A stretch of 16,689 bases of DNA, taken from assembly GCA_016650315.1 (NCBI GenBank), contig JAENVZ010000202.1, forward strand, positions 1 through 16,689, in the 5' to 3' direction. Within the stretch, counting starts at the first letter, position 1. Each line of letters opens with the position of its first letter. The translations under genes were made by a program, and so were the position numbers. The notes beneath the pieces were generated by a model. That model was not told the DNA's origin, searched no databases, and saw only the letters and a list, made by a program, of their open reading frames with translations. This DNA is from Alphaproteobacteria bacterium. Its GTDB lineage: Bacteria; Pseudomonadota; Alphaproteobacteria; Sphingomonadales; Sphingomonadaceae. Shown here in pieces: positions 1 to 6,254 of this stretch.

Positions 1-27
1 GCGCGGGGTGTGGAAGGATGGGCTTGA
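1..27 (+). CDS. pyrB: 3' end of probable aspartate carbamoyltransferase (partial)
   Basis: Frame 1 reads ARGVEGWA followed by a stop codon at 25-27. A terminal GVEGWA-like tail directly in front of a dihydroorotase-family gene matches my recollection of PyrB in sphingomonads. PyrB catalyses the condensation of carbamoyl phosphate with aspartate in pyrimidine synthesis. Only eight codons are visible, so the identity rests mostly on context: pyrB followed within about 25 bp by a pyrC-like gene is a common arrangement. Confidence 0.5.
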   Translation, partial: ARGVEGWA

Positions 28-52
28 ACATCTTGACCAAAAAGGAAGCAGG

Positions 53-1288
53 ATGGGCGTGAAACCGCTTATCGCCATCACCAATGGCCGCCTTGTCGAT
101 CCTGCGGGGCAGGCTGTTGAACCCGGTGTGCTCCTGCTTCAGGGCGACGCCATTCTCGCTGCCGGAAAGGTCGATATTCCGGCGGATGCAGAGGTGGTCG
201 ATGCCAAGGGGATGCTTGTTGCACCCGGCTTGATCGACCTTGGCGTGTTCAAGACTGACAAGCCCGCCTTTCATTTCGGTGGCATCACCCGCGCCGCGCT
301 GATGCCCGACCAGTCGCCGCCGTTGGATGATCCGGGTCTTGTCCAACATGCCGCACGTGCCGGGAAACCAGATTTCTGGGTGCACCCCCTTGCTGCCGCC
401 ACGCGCGGGCTTGCGGGCAAGGAGCTGGCCGAAATGGCGATGATGCAGGCGGCAGGGGCGAAGGCCGTTGCCACCGGACGAAGCTGGATCGCGGATTCGG
501 GCGTCATGCTGCGGGTGCTGACCTATGCGGCATCATTGGGGCTGACGGTCGTTGTCCATGCCGAAGATGGCGGCCTTGCCGATCATGCGGTAGCGACGTC
601 GGGCGAAACCGCGACCCGGCTGGGTCTGCCCAGCGCGCCTGCCTGCGCCGAAGCGATTGCAATTGCCCGTGACATCATGCTGGCGCGCGAAGCAAACGCC
701 GCCATTCACTTCCGCAATGTCACGACGCTGGCTGGTTTCGACCTGGTCCGTCGGGCAAAGGCGGAGGGGCTGGCCGTCACGTGCGGCATCAGCCCCGCCT
801 ATCTGTTCCTGTCCGACAATGCGATGTCGGATTTTCGCACCTTTGCACGCCTTTCGCCGCCGCTGCGGAGCGAGGATGACCGCAAGGCGGCGCTTGCCGC
901 CATTGCCGACGGCACCATCGACGTGATTTCATCAAGCCATGACCCGCGCGGTCCCGAAGACAAGCGCCTGCCCTTCGCCGACGCAGCGCCGGGCATGGCG
1001 GGCGCGGAAACGCTGCTGGCGCTTTCGCTTAATCTGGTGCGCGACGATGTGATCGGCATGAACCGCCTCTTTGCGTTGTTGACGGCCAATCCAGCACGCA
1101 TATTGGGCATTGATGCGGGCAGCTTTGCCAAGGGCGCGGCGGCCGACATCATCTTCGTTGACCCGGATACGCCCTGGCAGGTCGATTCCAACAGAATGGC
1201 GGCGGCGGCGGGCAACACGCCCTTTGACCGGATGCCGGTTCAGGGCCGGGTGCGCAAAATCATGAAGGGCGGCCAGTTTCTCGACTGA
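53..1288 (+). CDS. pyrC: Dihydroorotase-like protein, probably non-catalytic (PyrC'/PyrX type)
   Basis: This 411-residue protein has the amidohydrolase/dihydroorotase layout: a small N-terminal beta domain, an APGLIDL strand (57-63), a TIM-barrel core with VVHAED (167-172), and a C-terminal part with LLTANPARILGI (342-353). The metal ligands of active dihydroorotases are largely missing. The HxH after APGLIDL is G64-V-F66. The second barrel histidine position is N222 in HFRNVTT. The catalytic Asp of the TDHAP motif is serine (S295 in SSSHDP). In Pseudomonas a similarly degenerate PyrC' is required to assemble active PyrB, and the same structural role is inferred here. The ATG at 53 is chosen because AAGGAA (42-47) lies 5 nt upstream; a GTG at 8 in the same frame would overlap pyrB and has no site. 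An active dihydroorotase must be encoded elsewhere. Confidence 0.88.
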   Translation: MGVKPLIAITNGRLVDPAGQAVEPGVLLLQGDAILAAGKVDIPADAEVVDAKGMLVAPGLIDLGVFKTDKPAFHFGGITRAALMPDQSPPLDDPGLVQHAARAGKPDFWVHPLAAATRGLAGKELAEMAMMQAAGAKAVATGRSWIADSGVMLRVLTYAASLGLTVVVHAEDGGLADHAVATSGETATRLGLPSAPACAEAIAIARDIMLAREANAAIHFRNVTTLAGFDLVRRAKAEGLAVTCGISPAYLFLSDNAMSDFRTFARLSPPLRSEDDRKAALAAIADGTIDVISSSHDPRGPEDKRLPFADAAPGMAGAETLLALSLNLVRDDVIGMNRLFALLTANPARILGIDAGSFAKGAAADIIFVDPDTPWQVDSNRMAAAAGNTPFDRMPVQGRVRKIMKGGQFLD

Positions 1289-1295
1289 CCGCCCT
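1266..1295 (+). terminator. Weak hairpin at the 3' end of the pyrC-like gene
   Basis: AGGGCGG (1266-1272) can pair with CCGCCCT (1289-1295) across a 16-nt loop that contains the stop codon. It lies just before the 3' end of the convergent TPR/SPOR gene. The downstream T-tract is poor (CTTTTCC about 17 nt later), so this is only a possible transcription end signal. Confidence 0.25.
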
Positions 1296-1326
1296 CCGTA
1301 TCATTCGTGGCTTTTCCGCGTGAAAA

Positions 1327-2625
1327 TCAGAGCGCCGCGAGTTGTTTCGTTCCGCGTGCTACCCAGTTCGCCGTTTCGCCTGCGATGCTGCGAACGAAAC
1401 AGGGCGAACCCTTTGACTGAAGTCGGGCGCAGGCCTGTACCGCAGCGTTGCGGTTCTCAAACCCCGTCAAGGCAAGGCGATGATAGATCCTGCCCTTGAC
1501 CGTGGCCGTGCTGCTCAACGTCGCGGAGCCCTTGATGTTCTGATTGCGACCGCTGATCTTCCGCCATGCCTCATTGACGCCTTCGGCATCGCTGAACGCG
1601 CCAAGCTGCACTACATATTTCGATGTGCCAGACACTTGCGCCGAAGGCGGGGCAGGGGCATGGGTCGGGGTCGGAGCAAAGGCGGATTTCAGCGGAACCA
1701 TCGACCGTATTGAGCTTGGCTCGGCCCGGATCAAGGGCGCCGCTACAGAAGGTGCATAGGAGTCATTCACAGCGACCTGCGTTTCGGCCATCGGTAAAGC
1801 TTCAACAAAGCTGGGGATTTCAGGGGGTTCTGTTGACGTGGCAACAGGTGTTTCTGCGGCAGCCAGTGCAATTTGCGCTGTGCTGTCATCCCGAAGCGCA
1901 AGATGAACAGGCATACCGGGATCGGCCTGTGGCGTGACGCCCATCAGCATCGCAACCTGCTGCGTCTGTGCGCCGGGACGGGCCAGCATTGCCCATTGCC
2001 CGACCCGCTTGCCAGCATCGGCAGGGGCAAGGTCCTGGCTCGCCATCAATTTCGATTCGCGCCAACGACCCGCCAGCGCAAGCGTATAGGCCAGATTCTG
2101 CCGGACCTTGGCATTGGCATCGGGCTGGCGAACTTCGGCGGAAAGGACGCGAAGTCCTTCATTCGTGTCACCGGCAAGCGCGATGGCAAGGCCATAGTCG
2201 GCCGCCGGAACGACATCCATATGCGCGCCAAGCAGTGCGCGCGCATCATCGCTCTTGCCGCTGGCGATCTTCACCATGGCTAGTCCGATAATGGTGCGCG
2301 CATCGACATGGCCCAGCGTCATCGCATCTTCAAAGCTGGTTTCTGCGGATACGAAACGACCGTCGGCCAAATAGGCCTGACCCAGTAGTGAACGATAGTC
2401 GCCATTGTTCGGGCTTGCCGCAACCGCTGCTTCCGCCGCGATCACCGCTTCGCCGTTTTTGTTCTGCGACAGGGCCTTTTCCGCTGTCGCAGCATATTTT
2501 TCCGCAGGGGCCTGACCAGAAGCTAGACCTGCGCGTGTGCCAAAGCCGGTGCTGGCGCAACCGGCCATCGTTCCGCCAAGGATGAGCGAGGAGACCGCGA
2601 CTTTTAAAAAGGCTGTGCGTTTCAT
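1327..2625 (-). CDS. TPR-repeat lipoprotein with C-terminal SPOR domain
   Basis: This is a 432-residue envelope protein. The N-terminus (MKRTAFLKVAVSS...) is a signal peptide with a probable lipobox TMAGC, lipidating C23. Residues about 45-200 carry TPR-like helices with the pattern A-x2-A-x4-P-x2-G-x-Y-R-x-L-L-G, suggesting protein-protein contacts. A low-complexity Pro/Ala/Ser linker leads to a SPOR domain at about 336-412 (KYVVQLGAFSDAEGVNEAW ... HRLALTGFENRNAAVQAC). SPOR domains bind denuded peptidoglycan at division sites. The start is the ATG at 2625, preceded by GAGG about 9 nt upstream; a TTG at 2640 is in frame but less likely. The gene begins 16 bp after the stop of the ribbon-helix-helix gene and is probably last in the ParA operon. 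Its exact partner is unknown. Confidence 0.85.
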   Translation of the reverse strand: MKRTAFLKVAVSSLILGGTMAGCASTGFGTRAGLASGQAPAEKYAATAEKALSQNKNGEAVIAAEAAVAASPNNGDYRSLLGQAYLADGRFVSAETSFEDAMTLGHVDARTIIGLAMVKIASGKSDDARALLGAHMDVVPAADYGLAIALAGDTNEGLRVLSAEVRQPDANAKVRQNLAYTLALAGRWRESKLMASQDLAPADAGKRVGQWAMLARPGAQTQQVAMLMGVTPQADPGMPVHLALRDDSTAQIALAAAETPVATSTEPPEIPSFVEALPMAETQVAVNDSYAPSVAAPLIRAEPSSIRSMVPLKSAFAPTPTHAPAPPSAQVSGTSKYVVQLGAFSDAEGVNEAWRKISGRNQNIKGSATLSSTATVKGRIYHRLALTGFENRNAAVQACARLQSKGSPCFVRSIAGETANWVARGTKQLAAL

Positions 2626-2641
2626 GAGATCATTCCTCAAT

Positions 2642-3271
2642 TCAGGCTATTTTGGCTGCGCGACCGCGCGGCGCCTGGTCGGCCATTGGCTCGATTTGCG
2701 GCATTTGTTGCAGAAGATCGTCCAGCGCTTCGATCACCAGTTGCTGCGCCGAACGATTGGTGATGGCGCAGGCAAGGCGCAGTTTCAGATGCCGCTCGGG
2801 ATCGAGCCGCAGCGTGAATGCCGATTTCGATTTGCGCTGCTTGAGCGATGCTGACCGCGTGACGGCCTTGATGCTGCGGATCATTCTGGGAGCAGGTGCG
2901 GGCGTTTCGTCTTCGATTTCGCTATTCGTCACCTTTTCGGCGAGCAATTTGCGCTGTTCGACAACCACAGGAATCGCTGGCGCGGGCACTTCATCGCCCT
3001 GCTCCCCGGTATTCTCGACAGGTACGAGTATGACAGGCGGCGGCGCGGCGGCATGTGCGCCCGGCATGGGCGACAGTCCGGCAAAATGTGGCGGCGTCGA
3101 TGATGCGCCGTGGTCCAATTCCCCGCCCATGTCGTTCCAGCCCAGATCTTCATGACCCAGCGCGACATGGCCCATACTGCCAAGGCCCTGACGCCGCATT
3201 GCCGGCGTCGCGTTGCCCTTGCGAGCCAGCAGGCCAGAGGTGAGTGACGCAAATGTTCTTGGTTCGACCAT
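2642..3271 (-). CDS. Ribbon-helix-helix domain protein, partner of the adjacent ParA
   Basis: This 209-residue cytoplasmic protein has no signal peptide or membrane segment. The conserved-looking part is near the C-terminus (about 150-190): a short beta strand AFTLRLD, then two helices (HLKLRLACAITNRSAQQLV, then IEALDDLL). This is the MetJ/Arc-type ribbon-helix-helix pattern used for dimeric DNA binding. The middle (50-130) is Pro/Ala-rich and probably disordered. A basic N-terminal segment (LTSGLLARKG, then PAMRRQ) could be the contact to ParA, as short basic tails often stimulate ParA ATPases; that is inference. The ATG at 3271 is chosen because GAGGAG lies about 10 nt upstream. It starts 16 bp after the parA-like stop and ends 16 bp before the TPR/SPOR start, so the three genes look like one operon. 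It may replace ParB, as RHH partners do in some plasmid systems. Confidence 0.78.
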   Translation of the reverse strand: MVEPRTFASLTSGLLARKGNATPAMRRQGLGSMGHVALGHEDLGWNDMGGELDHGASSTPPHFAGLSPMPGAHAAAPPPVILVPVENTGEQGDEVPAPAIPVVVEQRKLLAEKVTNSEIEDETPAPAPRMIRSIKAVTRSASLKQRKSKSAFTLRLDPERHLKLRLACAITNRSAQQLVIEALDDLLQQMPQIEPMADQAPRGRAAKIA

Positions 3272-3287
3272 GATCCCGCTCCTCGCT

Positions 3288-4007
3288 TTACTGGCCAATG
3301 ACCCGGCGGCCGAAGCCACCCATGGGACGCGGCGCGTTCAAATGCCCGTTCGAAACCTGGGGGGCAGCGAAGATGGTGCGGCGGAAATTCTTTTCGAGCC
3401 GGTCTGAGATATAGGTCCAGAGGGCGACAACCTCTTGCGCGGATCGGCTTTTGGCATCGACTTCCATCACCGTTCGGCCATCGATCATCGATGCTGCATA
3501 ATCTGTGCGATGATGCAGGGTGATCGGCGCGACCGTGCCATGTTGCGACAGGGCAACCGCGGCTTCCGATGTGATCTTTGCCTTGGGTGTCGCGCCGTTG
3601 ACGACAAAAATGAGCGGTTTGCCTGCCCGTTCGCATAAATCGACGGTAGCGCCCACGGCGCGCAGGTCATGCGGGCTGGGGCGAGTGGGCACGACGATCA
3701 GTTCGGCCACGGAAATGACGCTCTGGATCGCCATGGTGATGGCTGGCGGCGTGTCGATGACCGCCAGCTTGAACCCTTGCTGCCGCAAGATTTCAAGATC
3801 AGAGGCGAGGCGAGCCACAGTGGTTTGCGCAAATGCCGGATATTCCGCCTCTCGCTCATTCCACCAATCGGCCAGCGACCCTTGCGGATCGATGTCGATC
3901 AATACAACCGGGCCAGCGCCCGCATATTGAGCCTGAACGGCGAGATGTCCGGACAAGGTGGTCTTGCCGGACCCGCCTTTTTGCGATGCCAATGCTAGGA
4001 CGCGCAC
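3288..4007 (-). CDS. ParA/MinD-family ATPase
   Basis: This 239-residue P-loop ATPase has a deviant Walker A KGGSGKTT (10-17) with both lysines of the ParA/MinD group (K10 and K15), an A' motif DIDPQGS (38-44) and a Walker B strand LAVIDTPP (81-88). There is no N-terminal DNA-binding extension, so it resembles short chromosomal or cargo-positioning ParA proteins rather than large plasmid ParA. Such ATPases dimerise on ATP, bind the nucleoid or membrane and pattern a cargo. The start is a GTG at 4007, preceded by GAGGGGA about 6 nt upstream. It is the first gene of the operon with the ribbon-helix-helix and TPR/SPOR genes. No parB is next to it and pyrimidine genes flank it, so it is probably not the chromosome-partition parA. 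The cargo cannot be read from sequence. Confidence 0.88.
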   Translation of the reverse strand: MRVLALASQKGGSGKTTLSGHLAVQAQYAGAGPVVLIDIDPQGSLADWWNEREAEYPAFAQTTVARLASDLEILRQQGFKLAVIDTPPAITMAIQSVISVAELIVVPTRPSPHDLRAVGATVDLCERAGKPLIFVVNGATPKAKITSEAAVALSQHGTVAPITLHHRTDYAASMIDGRTVMEVDAKSRSAQEVVALWTYISDRLEKNFRRTIFAAPQVSNGHLNAPRPMGGFGRRVIGQ

Positions 4008-4058
4008 AAATTTCCCCTCAGATTGCGGAGTTTCAGCAGATGTTTGCCATGCAGGCCG

Positions 4059-4073
4059 CTAACATCTGGTTAA
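4059..4073. promoter_or_regulatory. CtrA-like site in the divergent parA / Sel1 intergenic region
   Basis: The sequence CTAA-CATCTGG-TTAA matches the CtrA pattern TTAA-N7-TTAA at 7 of 8 fixed bases, with TTAACC read on the minus strand. It lies 52 bp upstream of the parA-like GTG and 131 bp upstream of the Sel1/SPOR start. The 4008-4203 gap contains no gene. A single short motif in alphaproteobacterial intergenic DNA can occur by chance, so this is a candidate only. Confidence 0.35.
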
Positions 4074-4203
4074 CGTCGCACAGGGTTTCGGTATGGAAAT
4101 ATGAGTCTGGGTGCCGGTAATTTGGTGAAGGCGAATATGGTATTAAGCCTGACTTTCGATATAAGAGACGACGGAATTCGGCTTTGGGTGGGAGGCCATG
4201 GAC

Positions 4204-5340
4204 ATGAAGCAGTTATTTTTGGCGGTCGGCGTTGTCTGGTTTGCCGGCGCACCGCCTGCCGCAACAGCCGCACCGGCGAAAACGGCGGCCATTAATGCTG
4301 GCGATGTCAAGGCGGGGGTGGATGCCTGGGAACGGGGCGATTATCCCGCCGCGGTCAAGCTATGGCGTCCTGCCGCGGCTGCCGGCGACGCCGATGCCCA
4401 ATTCAATCTGGGGCAGGCGTACAAGCTTGGCTGGGGCGTGCCGATGGATATGCCGGTAGCGACCGAATGGTTTCGCAAGGCAGCAGTTCAGGGGCATATC
4501 CGGGCAGAGGATAATTACGGCCTGCTCTTGTTCCGCGCCGACAAGCGGGCCGAAGCCATGCCTTATATCGAAAAATCGGCCGCACGGGGCGAACCGCGCG
4601 CGCAATATATATTGGGCACCGCTCTTTTTAATGGCGAGAATGTTACAAGGGATTGGCCCCGCGCCTATGCGATGATGACCCGCGCCGTTGCTTCCGGTTT
4701 GCCGCAAGCGACGAACAGCCTGGCGCTGATGGATCAGTATATCCCGTTGGATCAGCGACAGGCAGGAACCAGACTTGCCGTCGCACTGGAGGCAAAGGAA
4801 CGCAGCAACATGTTGGCCGCAACGCAGATGTCGCCTGCTCCCGCTGCTCCTGCCGGCTCAGGCAAGCCCGCGCCGATCAAGCCGACAGAGATTCCGCCCT
4901 CAACCGTTGCCGACCCCGCGCCTGTTCAGCAGGCCATGGCTGAGCCGATGCCGGCACAGGCTGTTCCTGAAAAGCCCACGCCGGAAAAAACCGCGCCCAA
5001 AAAACATGAACCCGTTAAAGTTACGCCTGCCGCGCCTGTCGTGTCGCCGCCCCCATCAACGGCACCAGTTGTTGAACCGGCAGTCGTCGCCACGGTGGCT
5101 CCGGCATCTGGAGACTGGCGCATTCAGCTTGGCGCGTTCAGCGAAGAGACCAAGGCACGCACGCTCTGGACCAGCCTTCTCACCCGTGTGAAAGGCCTTG
5201 ATGCCTATCAGCCCTATCTGGTGAAACAAAATGCTCTCACGAGGTTGCAGGCAGGACCGTTTGCAAACCAGGCGGAAGCATTGAAATTGTGCGAGACACT
5301 CAGGTCAGCGAAGGCGGACTGCATTGTGAAAAAGCAATAA
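4204..5340 (+). CDS. Exported Sel1-repeat protein with C-terminal SPOR domain
   Basis: This 378-residue protein begins with a signal peptide (MKQLFLAVGVVWFAGAPPAATAA). Residues about 35-175 form Sel1-like/TPR repeats, with characteristic A-x2-G-D-A-D-A-Q-F-N-L-G-Q-A-Y, then GWGVPMDMPVATEWFRKAA, and a later ALFNGENVTRDWPRAYAMM. A Pro/Ala/Lys-rich linker (about 205-300) spans the periplasm. A SPOR domain follows (304-378; DWRIQLGAFSEETKARTLW ... LQAGPFANQAEALKLCETL), predicted to bind denuded septal peptidoglycan. The ATG at 4204 is preferred because GGAGG (4191-4195) lies 8 nt upstream; the ATG at 4198 is only 2 nt from it. It is divergent from the parA-like operon, whose last gene is also a TPR/SPOR protein, which suggests a common envelope or division function. 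Confidence 0.85.
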   Translation: MKQLFLAVGVVWFAGAPPAATAAPAKTAAINAGDVKAGVDAWERGDYPAAVKLWRPAAAAGDADAQFNLGQAYKLGWGVPMDMPVATEWFRKAAVQGHIRAEDNYGLLLFRADKRAEAMPYIEKSAARGEPRAQYILGTALFNGENVTRDWPRAYAMMTRAVASGLPQATNSLALMDQYIPLDQRQAGTRLAVALEAKERSNMLAATQMSPAPAAPAGSGKPAPIKPTEIPPSTVADPAPVQQAMAEPMPAQAVPEKPTPEKTAPKKHEPVKVTPAAPVVSPPPSTAPVVEPAVVATVAPASGDWRIQLGAFSEETKARTLWTSLLTRVKGLDAYQPYLVKQNALTRLQAGPFANQAEALKLCETLRSAKADCIVKKQ

Positions 5341-5443
5341 TCTTTGCGATGACTGCTTCGCGAGAATGACGGACTATTTATGTCCGCAAAAGCGCGACAG
5401 GCGTCATCCTTAATGTGAATCGCGCGCATGGCTGGACCATGAA

Positions 5444-5461
5444 TATGACAAATGTGTCATA
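5444..5461. promoter_or_regulatory. Perfect inverted repeat TATGACA-N4-TGTCATA, candidate operator
   Basis: TATGACA (5444-5450) and TGTCATA (5455-5461) are exact reverse complements with an AATG spacer. It lies in the 285-bp AT-rich gap before the small TPR gene. The half-site TGTCATA recurs singly at 5568-5574, and TATGAC/GTCATA recurs as an inverted pair at 6070-6089. It resembles a dimeric regulator site; the half-site also resembles a PhoB half-site, but PhoB boxes are direct repeats. Confidence 0.4.
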
Positions 5462-5504
5462 GAACTTCTGATTAAGTGTCCCGCATCGGCACGCGTCATC
5501 AAAA

Positions 5505-5524
5505 TAAGTAATTGGATTTACTTA
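5505..5524. promoter_or_regulatory. Second inverted repeat TAAGTAA-N6-TTACTTA
   Basis: TAAGTAA (5505-5511) and TTACTTA (5518-5524) are perfect reverse complements around a 6-nt spacer, inside AT-rich DNA about 100 bp upstream of the small TPR gene start. It could be an operator or an RNA hairpin in a leader. AT-rich DNA makes chance more likely, and no matching copy occurs elsewhere in the window. The rest of 5341-5625 shows no gene. Confidence 0.3.
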
Positions 5525-5625
5525 AAAATATTTAAAATCCGTCAAGGTCAAAAGAATATTGCCAGTATGTCATAAAAGTGAAATACTACTCTCTACAACC
5601 AAAAGGTTTTGTTGGAGAGATGGCT

Positions 5626-6018
5626 ATGATCCACAAGGGCAAAATGGTCCGTGCGGCTTTCCTGCTGGCGATCGGTGGTCTGTCCACCGCTCTTGGGGCG
5701 CAACCCTATACAAGTGAAATTGGCTATCCCGACGGTGCGCTTGGTCTGGCCGCGATCCAGAATGGCGATCTGGCAAAGGCTGAAACGCAGCTCAACACCC
5801 TGAAGGGTGTGAAGGCGGATGATCCGGCACGACTTATCAATCTGGGTCAGGTCTATGCTCGCACGGGTCGTTATGACGACGCCGCTCGTACCTATCAGGC
5901 CGCGCTGAAGAGCGACGAGTCCTTTGATGTATTGCTGGCTGATGGTCGGGTGATGTCCACGCGTGATGCCGCACGTCTTGCACTTATCGAATTACGGGGT
6001 GCCTACGCCGCTCGTTGA
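5626..6018 (+). CDS. Small exported TPR protein
   Basis: This 130-residue protein has an N-terminal signal peptide (KMVRAAFLLAIGGLSTALGA, then QPYTSE) and about two TPR units: GLAAIQNGDLAKAETQLNTL, then ARLINLGQVYARTGRYDDA followed by YQAAL. It is presumably a periplasmic adaptor; no catalytic motif is visible. The start at 5626 is chosen because GGAG (5614-5617) lies 8 nt upstream. The ATG at 5620 is only 2 nt from that site, and the GTG at 5578 would add an uncharged, non-signal extension. It has its own long AT-rich promoter region with two inverted repeats and is followed directly by a strong terminator, so it is probably monocistronic and well expressed. Specific function is unknown. Confidence 0.75.
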   Translation: MIHKGKMVRAAFLLAIGGLSTALGAQPYTSEIGYPDGALGLAAIQNGDLAKAETQLNTLKGVKADDPARLINLGQVYARTGRYDDAARTYQAALKSDESFDVLLADGRVMSTRDAARLALIELRGAYAAR

Positions 6019-6042
6019 GTCTGTAATTGCTATGATTTTTGG

Positions 6043-6070
6043 AAAGGCGGTCGTTTGGCCGCCTTTTTTT
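6043..6070 (+). terminator. Rho-independent terminator of the small TPR gene
   Basis: AAAGGCGG (6043-6050) pairs exactly with CCGCCTTT (6059-6066), extendable inward through T-G and C-G pairs to leave a GTTT loop. It is followed by an uninterrupted T-run to 6070. It starts 24 nt after the stop codon. This is the clearest intrinsic terminator in the window. Confidence 0.88.
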
Positions 6071-6081
6071 ATGACGCAATA

Positions 6082-6114
6082 GAGTCATAAATGTTTCTTC
6101 AAACTGTCTCTTAA
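6082..6114 (+). promoter_or_regulatory. Pho-box-like tandem 11-bp repeats upstream of the lipoprotein gene
   Basis: Three consecutive 11-mers, GAGTCATAAAT, GTTTCTTCAAA and CTGTCTCTTAA, match the PhoB half-site consensus CTGTCATAWAW at 9, 7 and 8 of 11 positions by my count. The 11-bp phase is exact. The array lies about 140 bp upstream of the lipoprotein ATG and after the terminator of the preceding gene, so it is well placed for that promoter. No convincing -10 element is visible. The overlapping TATGAC-N8-GTCATA inverted repeat (6070-6089) is an alternative reading. Confidence 0.45.
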
Positions 6115-6254
6115 AGTCAATTCGCCCGTCACATGCCGCGCCTAGTTGCCGCTCCGAGGGCGTCAAGGGGGCTGTCTTTCGAGTCGTGCGGCTTTCTTCC
6201 TCCTTGGCGGTCTGGATTCAAACACAGACACCGGTGCGCCGGGGCGGAGACATT

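Noticed and set aside
3288..4007. Chromosome-partition parA, or MipZ
   Set aside because: No parB or gidA/gidB neighbours, and the N-terminus and short length do not look like MipZ. An orphan ParA is the safer call.
4122..4146. Sigma-70-type promoter TTGGTG ... TATTAA before the Sel1/SPOR gene
   Set aside because: The spacing is only about 13 bp, too short for a standard promoter.
5370..5386. Terminator after the Sel1/SPOR gene (CGGAC-N7-GTCCG)
   Set aside because: Only five base pairs, an AT loop and no T-tract on the plus strand; too weak to call.
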